A stretch of 52,667 nucleotides of DNA from CAYOHG01 sp964465125 (GTDB lineage Bacteria > Planctomycetota > Phycisphaerae > UBA1845 > Fen-1342), in assembly GCA_964465125.1 (NCBI GenBank), contig CAYXIO010000025.1, forward strand, positions 1 to 52,667, in the 5' to 3' direction. Positions 16,611-25,810 of the stretch are shown here, piece after piece. Made by a program: the position numbers and the translations under genes. The notes beneath the pieces are model-generated. The model saw only the letters and a program-made list of their open reading frames with translations. It ran no database searches and had not been told where the DNA came from. Numbering within the stretch: position 1 is the stretch's first letter; each line of letters begins with the position of its first letter.

Positions 16611-17537
16611 TCAAACCGCAACCTCGCCGCGTGCGGGAACATAAAGCCACGCGTCGCGCCGCGCGATCAAGCGGAACGAGAATCGGTCGTACAGCGCTCG
16701 CGCGGGGACGTTCCTCGCGTCGACGGCAAGCGTGACACGCTCGAAGTGACGTGTTCGCGCAAGGCATACGGCGCGGCCGAGCAGCAGACGGCCGACGCCG
16801 CGCCGTCGGGCATTTGCGTCGACGCCGACGTAAACGACCTCCAGCGCACCGGGATCTCCCGGTACCGGCGCCAGCAGAATGCACCCCGCGACGGTTCCAG
16901 CGAGGATGCAGAGCTGCCAGAGCGTCGGGTCGAAGGCGCCGCTGCCGCGATGGGCCGCGAGGGTATCGGCCAGGGGCCGGAGCGTGCATAGCTCCGGGCA
17001 GTCCAGGCTGTCCTCGTACGTTGCCCTGATTGCGCCCGCGAACCGGTCTTCGTCGTCGGCGCGCATGCAGACCCACGCCAGGTCGCTGGCCCTGGGCTCG
17101 TCCACCCAGGGAAACACCGCTGCCCGTTCCAGGTACAGCAGTTGCGTCAGCGGCGTGAATCCCGCGCCGCCCAGCAGTCCGGACCGCAGGCGATCGCCGG
17201 GTTCGAGCAGGGCCTGGTAATAATGCAATGGGCGGGCCGGGCTCGTCAGCCGGCGCAGCGCGTCGCGAACGAGTTCGCCGCGCGCGGAGTTGATCTCGCA
17301 GGCGGGGACCAGCAGCAACCCGGTTCCGCCCGGCAACTCGATCAGAAGCGCACCGGCGAGGCGCTTCCCGCCGCCCGTTCGAACGGCGGCGACCCAGGTG
17401 ACGCCCGGCCGGCAGACGTACGAGAGCAGCGCGCGGACCTGCCCGGGGGGCACCGGCGCACCGTCGGCGCTCGTGAGGATTTCACTCACGAGCGAAGGCA
17501 AGGCGGCCGGGTCGGCAAGGAGCTCGATCGAATCCAT
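16611..17537 (-). CDS. GNAT-family N-acetyltransferase
   Basis: A 308-residue acyl-CoA-dependent transferase. The C-terminal half (about 155-300) holds the GNAT core: EVVYVGVDANARRRGVGRLLL is the acetyl-CoA-binding motif A (R-x-x-G-x-G/A), followed by the beta5 and motif B segment VTLAVDARNVPARALYDRFSF. The N-terminal half is a diverged domain with no clear motif and may be a degenerate second GNAT unit. The ATG at 17537 has GGGAGGT nine bases upstream; the open frame upstream of it is not convincing coding sequence. It lies upstream of dnaA on the same strand. The substrate cannot be told. Confidence 0.85.
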   Translation of the reverse strand: MDSIELLADPAALPSLVSEILTSADGAPVPPGQVRALLSYVCRPGVTWVAAVRTGGGKRLAGALLIELPGGTGLLLVPACEINSARGELVRDALRRLTSPARPLHYYQALLEPGDRLRSGLLGGAGFTPLTQLLYLERAAVFPWVDEPRASDLAWVCMRADDEDRFAGAIRATYEDSLDCPELCTLRPLADTLAAHRGSGAFDPTLWQLCILAGTVAGCILLAPVPGDPGALEVVYVGVDANARRRGVGRLLLGRAVCLARTRHFERVTLAVDARNVPARALYDRFSFRLIARRDAWLYVPARGEVAV

Positions 17538-17662
17538 GGCGCGACGACCTCCCGCGAGACAGCTCGCCCTTGCGATGAGCCCCGCGCGGACTAGAATCGC
17601 AGCCCTGCCGGCTGAGGGCGCTGCGCTCGCGGCCCGCTCATTTTGCGCAGGTGAGGCGCCAC

Positions 17663-18223
17663 ATGCCAGCGGACTTGGTCCCGCTTCTTTCCAATCGAGT
17701 CGATCGCGACGTTCAACGGCGGGGGCGCTTGGCGCCCGAGGCGCGAGGTGCAACTTCGCGCCGGCGGGCCGCTCCGCGGTCGGCGCGGCGCGCCCGGCCG
17801 ATCGCCTGCGTGCTTTCGCTGGCGGCGCTGCTCTCCGGCGGTTGCGCGGGGGTGCGCTGGGACGACTACAAGTTCGACCGCACGCAGCTTGCCCGAAACC
17901 CGCAGCGTCCGCTCACGCTGGTTTATTTTCGACACTGGTCCGCGATTGACTGCACGGACTTCGAGGAGCGCACCCTGAAGGACGCGCGCGTCATCAAGGC
18001 GATGGCGGAAATGACGTGCATCATGCTGGACTATTACTGGGACAAGCCGCTGGCGGACAGTTGGAGCATTCCGCGCCCGCCGGCGGCGGTGATCCTGAAC
18101 GCCCGCGGGGATGTGCTCGAACGCCAGAGCGGACTGGCGACGCCGGATGCCTTCCTCGCCAAGCTGGAAGCGGCCAAGCGCGCGGAGACCGCATCGACGC
18201 GCCCGCGCGGCGCGCCGCCCTGA
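17663..18223 (+). CDS. Thioredoxin-fold lipoprotein lacking the CxxC pair
   Basis: A 186-residue exported protein. The ATG at 17663 is preferred because AGGTGAGG lies just upstream; a GTG at 17651 is in frame. A long basic N-terminus precedes a signal segment (ACVLSLAALLSGGC) with a lipobox-like Cys. The mature part resembles a thioredoxin fold: LTLVYFRHWSAIDCTDFEERTLKD has the position of the active site, but only one Cys is present, and a cis-Pro-like IPRPPAAVIL follows. It is therefore unlikely to be a classical disulfide reductase. Its stop overlaps the start of the NHL lipoprotein gene by one base, so the two are probably translated together. Confidence 0.72.
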   Translation: MPADLVPLLSNRVDRDVQRRGRLAPEARGATSRRRAAPRSARRARPIACVLSLAALLSGGCAGVRWDDYKFDRTQLARNPQRPLTLVYFRHWSAIDCTDFEERTLKDARVIKAMAEMTCIMLDYYWDKPLADSWSIPRPPAAVILNARGDVLERQSGLATPDAFLAKLEAAKRAETASTRPRGAPP

Positions 18224-19182
18224 TGACCTGCCCGCGCGCGCGGCTCGGCTTCGCCGCCCTGGCGCCCGCCGCGCTGTTGTTCGTCCTGACCGCGTGCGCA
18301 CCTGGCGACCGCCCGACGGCTCCGCTGGAGTTGTTCGGGAGCACCGGCGCGGGACCCGGGCAGTTCAACTATCCGCGCGCCATCGCGCGCTCGGCGGACG
18401 GCTGGATCGTTGTCGTGGACAAAGGCGGACGTGTGCAGCGGCTCGACGCGCGCGGGCGGTTCCTCAACGCCTGGACGATGCCCGAGACGCTGGCCGGCAA
18501 GCCCACCGGGCTGTGCGTCGCGCCGGACGGCCGCATCTTCATCGCCGACACGCACTACGCGCGCGTGATGGTCTTCTCGCCGCAAGGCGAGGTGCTGACG
18601 CGGTTCGGCGCGTTCGGCGACGCCCCGGGGCAGTTCCGCCTGCCGACCGACGTTCTGGTCGATTTCGCCGGCTGCATTTATGTCTCGGAATACGGCGGCA
18701 ACGACCGCATCTCGAAGTTCAGCCCGCGGTGGGAGTATCTCTTCAGCTTCGGCGGCCGCGACAGCCCCGACGCGCGCACCGAGCGTCCGCAGTCGCTGGC
18801 GATCGCGAAGGACGGGACGCTCTGGGTGGCCGATGCCTGCAATCACCGCGTCCTGCGGTTTGATTCCGATGGCCGGCTGCTGAAGCAAATCGGCGAGCTG
18901 GGCGGCGCGCCCGGGCAATTCCGCTTTCCTTACAACGTCGAGCCGCTCTCCGACGGCACCCTGGTCGTCACGGAACAGGGCAACAACCGCGTGCAGCGGC
19001 TGCGCGAAGACGGAACCTCGCTGGGCATCTGGGGCAGGGCCGGCCGCGCGGCCGGAGAACTCGCGTATCCGTGGGCGCTCGTCGTCGACGCCGCGGACCG
19101 CGCGTACATCCTCGACTCCGGCAACAATCGCATTCAGGTCATCGACGCCGCCGCGCCTTCCACCTGGCGTCTCCCACGCTAG
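18223..19182 (+). CDS. NHL-repeat beta-propeller lipoprotein
   Basis: A 319-residue protein with a signal peptide ending in a good lipobox (VLTAC), then repeated NHL units. Examples are GPGQFNYPRAIARSADGWIV, APDGRIFIADTHYARVMVF, GDAPGQFRLPTDVLVDFAG, APGQFRFPYNVEPLSDGTLV and YILDSGNNRIQVI. Six or so blades would form a propeller on the periplasmic side of a membrane. NHL propellers mostly bind proteins or ligands; no catalytic residues are evident. The ATG at 18223 overlaps the stop of the preceding lipoprotein gene, and the von Willebrand A gene follows after 73 bases, so the three may form one operon. Confidence 0.85.
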   Translation: MTCPRARLGFAALAPAALLFVLTACAPGDRPTAPLELFGSTGAGPGQFNYPRAIARSADGWIVVVDKGGRVQRLDARGRFLNAWTMPETLAGKPTGLCVAPDGRIFIADTHYARVMVFSPQGEVLTRFGAFGDAPGQFRLPTDVLVDFAGCIYVSEYGGNDRISKFSPRWEYLFSFGGRDSPDARTERPQSLAIAKDGTLWVADACNHRVLRFDSDGRLLKQIGELGGAPGQFRFPYNVEPLSDGTLVVTEQGNNRVQRLREDGTSLGIWGRAGRAAGELAYPWALVVDAADRAYILDSGNNRIQVIDAAAPSTWRLPR

Positions 19183-19255
19183 CGAGGGCGGTCGCCGCGC
19201 CGGCGTCCCAGCGATGGCGTTGCGGCAAAGCGAGCCTGCGGGATAATTGTAACCC

Positions 19256-22200
19256 ATGGTCGGGCCGGGGCTGATCGCCTCTGTGCAGTTCGAAACTCCC
19301 GGCTGTCTCGCATTGCTCGCCGTCGTGCCGCTCGTCGTGGTGCTGTCTCGCCGCTCGCTGGCGGGCCTGGGAATCGTTCGCGCCGTGCTGGCGGTGATCG
19401 CGCGCGTGCTCGTCATCGCCTGCCTCGTGTTGTCGCTGGCGGGTCTTCAGGGAGTGCGCCTGAGCGACCGCCTGTCCGTGCTCTTCCTGGTGGATCGCTC
19501 GCGCAGCATTCCCGGCGCCTCCACCGACGAGGCGTTCGAGTTCATCCAGTCGGCGGCGGCGGCGCTGCGTCCGGAGAAAGACCAGTTGGGCGTCGTCGCG
19601 TTCGACGGCCGCGCCGCGGTGGAGCAGCTTCCCATGCCGGCGCTGGCGATCCAATACGTCAGCTCCCCCGGCGCGCCCGACCAGACCAACCTCGCCGCGG
19701 CGCTGCGCATGGGCGCAGCGCTGTTCAGCGGTGACGTGATGCGGCGCGTGGTTCTGGTCTCGGACGGCAACGAGAACGTCGACGACGCGCTGGTAGAGGC
19801 GGAGCAATTCGCGGCCATGGGCGTCCCGGTCGACGTTCTGCCGATCCGCTACGAGCATCGTGACGAGGTCGTCTTTGAGCGGCTCAGCGCCCCGCCGATG
19901 GCGAACACCGGCGAGCCGATCAAGCTCCAGATCGTGCTGCGCGCGACGCAGCCGTCCAGCGGTCGAGTGCTGCTCTACGAAGGCGACGAGCTGATCGACC
20001 TCGATCGCAGGGGCGCGGGCGCGGGTTTTCCAGTCAAGCTCTCCGCGGGCTACAACCGTCTCGAATTGACCGTGCCGGCGAACGTGGCAAAGGTGTACCG
20101 GTTCCGCGCGGTGTACGAGCCCGACGACGGGGCGCAGGACAGCATCGCCGCGAATAACGAAGGCCAGGCGTTCACCGTCGTGTCGGGCCAGGGGCGCGTG
20201 CTCATCCTGACGCAGGGGGACACCGACGAGACCCAGGATGATCTTGAGTCGGCGCGCATTCTGGCGCATGCCCTGGAGAGCGAGCGGATCGTGGCCGACG
20301 TCGTCATCGCCGGCGCGCAGCCGCTCGACGCCGTCACGCTGCTGAACTACTCGCTGGTGGTGCTCTCCAACGTGCCGGCCTACCAGGTCGGCGAACAGGA
20401 GCGCGAGGCGCTGGCCGCGTACGTGCGCGAGCTGGGCGGCGGGCTGGTGATGATCGGCGGCGACGAGTCCTTCGGCGCCGGCGGGTGGATGGACACGCCC
20501 GTCGAGGAGGTCATGCCGGTCAGCTTCGACGTCAAAAGCAAGAAGCAGATTCCCAAGGGCGCGCTGGTGCTGGTCATGCACGCCAGCGAGGTGCCGCAGG
20601 GGAACTCCATCGGCGAGCGGGCCGCGATCGCCGCCGTCAAGACGCTCAGCAGCCGCGACCTGATCGGCGTGCTGAGCTGGGAATTCACCGGCAACGATCT
20701 GTCGAACTGGGTCGTGCCGCTGCAAGCGGTCGGCGACAAGGGCGCAATCATTCAGCAAATCCGGCGGATGTCGATGGGCGACCTGCCCGACTTCGATCCG
20801 CTGGTCCGCTCCGGCGCCACGGCACTCGCCAATCGCCCGGACGCCGCCACCAAGCACATGATCGTGGTCTCCGACTTCGATCCGCAGGCGCCGCGGCCGG
20901 ACACGATGCAAGCGCTCAAGGACGCCGGCGTCACCGTCTCGACCGTCGCGATCGGCTTCGGCGGCCACTTCGTCGACACCGCGAAGGCGAACTGGATCGC
21001 GGCGCAGACCGGGGGGAAATTTCATACGACGCAGGACTACAGCAAGGTCCCGCAGATTTTCATCAAGGAAACTCGGATGGTGAGACGATCGCTCATCAAC
21101 GAGAACCCGTTCACTCCGGGGCGCGCGCCGGCGATCTCGAGCGTGCTGGAAAACGTGGGCCAGGAGGGGTTTCCGCCGCTGGGCGGCTACGTTCTCACGA
21201 CGATCAAGCCGCTCGCACAGATGCCGCTGGCGCGCGCCAGCGTCGAGGGCGACATTGACCCGGTGCTGGCCCACTGGCAGGCCGGCCTCGGGAAGTCCGT
21301 CGCGTTCACGAGCGGGATGTGGACGCGCTGGGGCGCTGACTGGGCCGGCTGGAGCGGGTTCAGCAAGCTCTGGTCGCAGATCGTTCGCTGGGCCTCGCGC
21401 CCCGCCGCCAGCACGCAGTTCGACGTGGCCGCCACCGTGCAGGGCGGGCGCGGACGCATTCAGCTTGACGCGGTCGGGACGGAGCTGGCGGAGACGAGCT
21501 TCACGCACCTGACCGGGGCGATCCTCGGGCCGGACCAGAAGCCGATTCCGCTGATGCTCTCGCAGACCGGGCCGGGCCGTTTTTCGGGCGAGTTCGACGC
21601 GCGCCTGCCCGGCAGCTACGTCTTCAGCCTGAACTACGATTACACGCAGGGTGCGGAAAGCAAGCGCGGCAGTGTGCAGACGGGCGTGTCCGTGGCCTAC
21701 TCGCCGGAGTACGCACAGCTCGCCGCCAGCGAGTCCAAGCTCAGCGAGATCGCGCAGCGAACGCGCGGCCGCGTGCTGGCAGCCGGCGATGCCGCCAGCG
21801 TGTTCGACCGGATCGGCCTGGCGCCGGCGGAAACGCGCCGGCCGCTGTGGGAAGAGCTGCTGCGCCTGACGCTCCTGCTCTTCCTTCTGGACGTCGCGAT
21901 CCGACGCATTGCGATCCATCCGCTTGAGCTGCTGCGCAAGGGGCGGCGCTACGTCGCGGAGATCTCAGGCGGGCGCGGCGCGGGCGAGGCCAGTGCCGCG
22001 GTCCTTACCACGCTCAGGACCACGCGCGAGCGGGCGCGCGATGAGCGCGCTCAACAGCCCGCGGCGGAAGCCGGCCCGACGCCTGCGCGTTCGGCGCGGT
22101 ACGACGCGCCCACCAGCCCCACGGCCGCCGGCAAGAAGCTCGAGGAGGTTCTGGGCGGCGCCGGCGAGCAGGAATCGCCGGTCGTCGCCAAGCCGCCCCG

Positions 22201-22309
22201 AAAACCCGCCCCAACCTCGGAGGGCGACATGACCGCGCGCCTGCTGCGAGCCAAGCGCGCCGCGCGCGACAAGCTCGAGGAACCGGACCGGAAGCCTCCG
22301 GCGTCCTGA
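19256..22309 (+). CDS. Large von Willebrand factor A membrane protein with glutamine-amidotransferase-like region
   Basis: A 1017-residue protein. Two membrane segments at the N-terminus (about 16-65) are followed by a vWA domain with an intact metal-ion site: LFLVDRSRSIPG (DxSxS), the Thr in DQTNLAAAL and VLVSDGNEN. Residues about 330-430 resemble the class I glutamine amidotransferase-like fold found in such proteins (YVRELGGGLVMIGGDESFGAGG) but lack a catalytic Cys. A second vWA-like segment follows (ALVLVMHASEV, HMIVVSDFDPQAP). A membrane helix near residue 865 (LRLTLLLFLLDVAI) precedes a charged Ala-rich cytoplasmic tail of about 140 residues. The family resembles BatA-type proteins; function is unknown. 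Confidence 0.82.
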   Translation: MVGPGLIASVQFETPGCLALLAVVPLVVVLSRRSLAGLGIVRAVLAVIARVLVIACLVLSLAGLQGVRLSDRLSVLFLVDRSRSIPGASTDEAFEFIQSAAAALRPEKDQLGVVAFDGRAAVEQLPMPALAIQYVSSPGAPDQTNLAAALRMGAALFSGDVMRRVVLVSDGNENVDDALVEAEQFAAMGVPVDVLPIRYEHRDEVVFERLSAPPMANTGEPIKLQIVLRATQPSSGRVLLYEGDELIDLDRRGAGAGFPVKLSAGYNRLELTVPANVAKVYRFRAVYEPDDGAQDSIAANNEGQAFTVVSGQGRVLILTQGDTDETQDDLESARILAHALESERIVADVVIAGAQPLDAVTLLNYSLVVLSNVPAYQVGEQEREALAAYVRELGGGLVMIGGDESFGAGGWMDTPVEEVMPVSFDVKSKKQIPKGALVLVMHASEVPQGNSIGERAAIAAVKTLSSRDLIGVLSWEFTGNDLSNWVVPLQAVGDKGAIIQQIRRMSMGDLPDFDPLVRSGATALANRPDAATKHMIVVSDFDPQAPRPDTMQALKDAGVTVSTVAIGFGGHFVDTAKANWIAAQTGGKFHTTQDYSKVPQIFIKETRMVRRSLINENPFTPGRAPAISSVLENVGQEGFPPLGGYVLTTIKPLAQMPLARASVEGDIDPVLAHWQAGLGKSVAFTSGMWTRWGADWAGWSGFSKLWSQIVRWASRPAASTQFDVAATVQGGRGRIQLDAVGTELAETSFTHLTGAILGPDQKPIPLMLSQTGPGRFSGEFDARLPGSYVFSLNYDYTQGAESKRGSVQTGVSVAYSPEYAQLAASESKLSEIAQRTRGRVLAAGDAASVFDRIGLAPAETRRPLWEELLRLTLLLFLLDVAIRRIAIHPLELLRKGRRYVAEISGGRGAGEASAAVLTTLRTTRERARDERAQQPAAEAGPTPARSARYDAPTSPTAAGKKLEEVLGGAGEQESPVVAKPPRKPAPTSEGDMTARLLRAKRAARDKLEEPDRKPPAS

Positions 22310-22411
22310 TCCGGCGAAAGGGGCGAAGGGGCTCGGTCGCAAAGCGGGGGGTGTGTACGTTCGTCGAACTTCGGTTATGCTTGAGGCTTCCGAAGGGAGA
22401 CGAAAAACGCG

Positions 22412-24628
22412 ATGACGGACGCCGACAGCACCCTTATGCAACTCGCCCGCGAGGGCAATATCGAGGCGTTTGAACTCAATTGCATGCAACTGGTGGAGGG
22501 CGGCAACCTCCAGCTCGGCGAGCTGGTAGCGCCGTTCCGCCACTTCGAGCAGGTCGGGCTGTCGCAGCGCGTCGCCGCGATCGGCCGCATGGCGCTCGAC
22601 GCGGGCAAGGCCCAGGATGACGCGCGCGCCGCGCTGGCCATCGCGCGGGTGTCGCTGCTGGCCGATCCGCAGAACGATGAGCTCCGCGCCAGGACGATCG
22701 ACCTCTACCGGCGGGCCCATGCGGAGATCTCCGGCGTCGAGGCGCTGCTGGAAGCCTCCGGTCTGACCACCGGTCGGGCCGCCCGGAACGCCGTGCGTGT
22801 GATGGACCTCGCGCTGGGCTTGAAGCCCGGCGAGCCGCTGATCAGCCGCACGGAGAGCGTGATCGTCGAGGTCGCCGAAGTCGATCTCGAGGCGGGCACG
22901 GTGCGGATTCGCCGCGACGGACGACCGAAGACGTTGCCGATCGCGGAATTGGCGCGCGAGTTTGACCGCATCTCGGCCGACGACTGCCGCGTGCTGCGTG
23001 CGCTGCATCCGGAGCGTCTGAAGGAGCTGGTCGAGCAGGATCCGCAGCGCGTGGTGGTCGGGCTGATTCACGCGCACGGGGAGCAGATCGACCAGGATAC
23101 GCTTAAAGACGAGCTGGTTCCGCAGTACGTCGCGCCCGCCGCCTGGGCGAAGTGGTGGACGCGCGTCCGCGGCTTGCTGAAGAAGTGCCCCAACATCGTC
23201 ATGGAAGGGCGTTCGCCGCTCCTGCTGCGCTACAGCGAGACCGTTCGCACGCGCGAGGATGAGGTCTGGGACGTCTTCGCGGGGCAGAACGACCCGCTGG
23301 ATTGGCTTGCCACGATCGAGGGCTACATTCGTGACCAGCGGCGCGACAAGCTGGAGCCCTCGGCGGAGCTGCTCGACCGCGCTCGTGCACACCTCAAGAG
23401 CTACGTGGCGCTGATCCAATCTCGCCGCGCCGGCGAGGCCTTCGCCTGCATGCTGCTGCTGGCCCGCCTGGCGTCAGAGCCGGGAGACGGCGCGGACGGC
23501 CGCTCCGCGGCCGCGCAGGTGCTCCGCTCGGCCAATGACCCTGCACAGGCCATCGCGCGGCTGCCCGACAACACGCGCCTGTGGGAGATGGCGCTCGACC
23601 TGCTGGCCGAATCGCGCAGCGAAGACGCCGCGGCGCGCGCCGTGGAATTGATCCCGCTGGCGGGCTCCGGCATGCTCGACCGGCTGGTCGGCATCGGACG
23701 CGAAGGCGGCTTGCTCGCCGCGGTCCAGGCTCACCTGGACACGGCGCTGGCCGACCCCGCGGACTATCCCGAGATGGTCTACTGGCTCTGGGCGGGGCCG
23801 AAGCAGGCGGAAGGGCTGAACCTGCCGAGCGACGTGGCCCTCTTCGAGCAGATTCTCAACACGCTCAACGCGCTCGGCCGGACGCTCAACCCCGGCGCGG
23901 ACGCGACGCGGCGATTCCGCCAGCGCATTCGAGCGGCCCTGGGCCTGCGCGACTTCGGCAAGGCCCGCGAGTGCATCCGCAACGTGGACAATGACCGCGC
24001 GATCACGCTCCGCACCCAGCTCGAGCGCCTGGACGGCGTCGGCGACGTGGCGCGCGACCGGATGCTCGCCGCGCTGCGCGAAACCCATCCGCAGCTCTGG
24101 TACAGCGCGCCCGTCCGTCTGGAACCCTGGGAGGAGCCCAACATCATCTGGGCGACCGAGCACGGCTTGCAGCGCAAGAGCGGCGAGCGCGACCACCTCG
24201 TTAACGTCACGATGCATGAGAACGCGAAGCGCATCGGCGAAGCGGCGGCCCTAGGCGACCTGAGCGAAAACGCCGAGTACAAGTTCGCGCTCGAGGAGCG
24301 CGACCTGCTGCGGGCGCGGCTGGCCCAGATGAACCGCGAGCTTTCAATCGCCCAGCGGCTGGACGCGAACGATGTTCCGACGGACCACGTCGGCGTCGGC
24401 TCGCGCGTCAGACTGCGCGAAACGAGCGGCGGGGCCGACTTGACGCTCACGTTCCTCGGGCCGTTCGAAGCGGATTCCGAGAAGGGCGTCTACAACTACC
24501 TGGCCCCCATGGCGCTGAAGTTCATGGGCACCAAACCCGGAGAGCGCGTCCGGGCGACGTTGGACAGCGCCGGCGAGCAGGAATTCGAAGTGGTCGAGAT
24601 TGCGAATGGGTTGACGGCGATCGACTGA
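22412..24628 (+). CDS. GreA/GreB-like transcription elongation factor with a very long N-terminal extension
   Basis: A 738-residue protein. The last 150 or so residues are a Gre factor: GDLSENAEYKFALEERDLL is the conserved coiled-coil tip with the acidic residues that promote RNA cleavage by stalled RNA polymerase. The FKBP-like C-terminal domain follows (VGVGSRVRLRE through NYLAPMALKFMGTKPGERV). The first about 580 residues are alpha-helical, Ala/Leu/Arg-rich and repeat-like, with no enzyme motif I recognise. Ordinary GreA is about 158 residues. Long GreA forms are known to me from chlamydiae, members of the same PVC group. GGGAGA precedes the ATG. Whether the extension binds RNA polymerase or other partners is unknown. 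Confidence 0.85.
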   Translation: MTDADSTLMQLAREGNIEAFELNCMQLVEGGNLQLGELVAPFRHFEQVGLSQRVAAIGRMALDAGKAQDDARAALAIARVSLLADPQNDELRARTIDLYRRAHAEISGVEALLEASGLTTGRAARNAVRVMDLALGLKPGEPLISRTESVIVEVAEVDLEAGTVRIRRDGRPKTLPIAELAREFDRISADDCRVLRALHPERLKELVEQDPQRVVVGLIHAHGEQIDQDTLKDELVPQYVAPAAWAKWWTRVRGLLKKCPNIVMEGRSPLLLRYSETVRTREDEVWDVFAGQNDPLDWLATIEGYIRDQRRDKLEPSAELLDRARAHLKSYVALIQSRRAGEAFACMLLLARLASEPGDGADGRSAAAQVLRSANDPAQAIARLPDNTRLWEMALDLLAESRSEDAAARAVELIPLAGSGMLDRLVGIGREGGLLAAVQAHLDTALADPADYPEMVYWLWAGPKQAEGLNLPSDVALFEQILNTLNALGRTLNPGADATRRFRQRIRAALGLRDFGKARECIRNVDNDRAITLRTQLERLDGVGDVARDRMLAALRETHPQLWYSAPVRLEPWEEPNIIWATEHGLQRKSGERDHLVNVTMHENAKRIGEAAALGDLSENAEYKFALEERDLLRARLAQMNRELSIAQRLDANDVPTDHVGVGSRVRLRETSGGADLTLTFLGPFEADSEKGVYNYLAPMALKFMGTKPGERVRATLDSAGEQEFEVVEIANGLTAID

Positions 24629-24747
24629 GCGCGCGCAGCGCGAAACGGCTTCCGAGGAAGTGGGGAGCGCGGGCCACCAGCCGGCTTCCGGCAGGCGAGA
24701 GGCGCGCGCTGCCCGATTTGCAGCGACACGTCATTCCTGAAAACGCG

Positions 24748-25752
24748 CTAGCCGGCCGCCAACTCGGCGCGAACCGCCTCCAGCAGCTTCTTCGTCGCGT
24801 GGATGCCTTCGGGCTCGCTCAGCTGGTCGCCCTCGTACTCCACGCCCACGAACCCGTGATACCCCGCCGACAGCACGATCTTCAACATGCGGCGATAATC
24901 CGTGCGCGTCTCGTTGCCGGCCGCGTCGAAATCGTGCGACTTCGCGCTGACCGCTTTCGCAAACGGCATCATCTGCTCAACGCCCTTGTAGCGGTCGTAT
25001 TCCTTGCCGTCTCCCAGGTTGAAGTTGCCGAAGTCCGGCAGCGTGCCGCAGCGCGGGTGATCCGCGGCGCGGATGGTCGCGGCCAGCCACCCGCCGTTGC
25101 TCGACAGTCCGCCGTGATTCTCCACGATGACGTTCAGACCCTGCTTGGCGGCGAACTCAGTGAGGCGGTGCAGCCCGTCCGCAGCGCGCTTCATCTGCTC
25201 GTCATAGGTGCCGCTGCTCTGTGCGTTGACGCGGATGGAATGGCAGCCGAGCGCCTTGGCCGCGTCGACCCACTTGTAGTGATTCTCAACCGCGCGCGTG
25301 CGGGCGGCATCGTCGGCGTCGCCCAGCGCGCCCTCGCCGTCGCACATGATGAGCAGGCTGCGAATGTCGTTGTCGGTGCAGCGCTGCTTCAACTCGGCGA
25401 GATAGGCGGGGTCCTGGGCCTTGTCCTTGTAGAACGAGTTCACGTATTCGACCGCCTCGATGCCGTAGTCCTTGCGCGCGACCAGCGGGAAGTCGAGCGG
25501 ATCGAGCTTGCCGCCGTAAAGCGCCCGGTGCAGCGACCACTCGGCCAGCGAGATGCGAAAGGCGGGCTCGTCGCGGCGGGTGAGGCCCGCGGCCGCGGCG
25601 CCCGGCGAGAGCGCCGCTCCCGCGAGCGCCACGCCGGCGCTGGCGAGAAAGGTCCGGCGGTCAATGCGCGGATCGGGGCGATCGGCCGGATCAGCCGCGG
25701 TGCAAGCGGGCAAGGTCTTCGACGCGGTGGTTTTCCTGGGGCGGCGGGACAT
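24748..25752 (-). CDS. Tat-exported TIM-barrel sugar isomerase/epimerase-like protein
   Basis: A 334-residue protein. A twin-arginine signal (DRRTFLASAGVALAGAALS) about 30 residues in marks export of a folded protein. The rest matches the xylose-isomerase-like TIM barrel: ISLAEWSLH, GIEAVEYVNSFY, HSIRVNAQSSGT, GLNVIVENHGGLSSNG, LPDFGNF and YHGFVGVEYEGD carry the usual metal-binding Glu/Asp/His positions. Planctomycetes have many such proteins, often with unknown sugar substrates. The ATG at 25752 has AAGGAG eight bases upstream; a GTG nine bases earlier is too close to that site. It converges on the GreA-like gene; the 119-base gap holds only a short GC hairpin. Confidence 0.87.
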   Translation of the reverse strand: MSRRPRKTTASKTLPACTAADPADRPDPRIDRRTFLASAGVALAGAALSPGAAAAGLTRRDEPAFRISLAEWSLHRALYGGKLDPLDFPLVARKDYGIEAVEYVNSFYKDKAQDPAYLAELKQRCTDNDIRSLLIMCDGEGALGDADDAARTRAVENHYKWVDAAKALGCHSIRVNAQSSGTYDEQMKRAADGLHRLTEFAAKQGLNVIVENHGGLSSNGGWLAATIRAADHPRCGTLPDFGNFNLGDGKEYDRYKGVEQMMPFAKAVSAKSHDFDAAGNETRTDYRRMLKIVLSAGYHGFVGVEYEGDQLSEPEGIHATKKLLEAVRAELAAG

Positions 25753-25810
25753 CGGAGTCACTCCTTGGAAACTCGGCTGCGCGGCAGGATTCCCGCGACG
25801 CGCGTGCGTG

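Noticed and set aside
19139..21919. A 926-codon open frame on the minus strand opposite the vWA gene
   Set aside because: Its product is rich in Arg, His, Gln and Asp with no domain, and the plus strand carries the intact vWA motifs; it is a GC-codon shadow.
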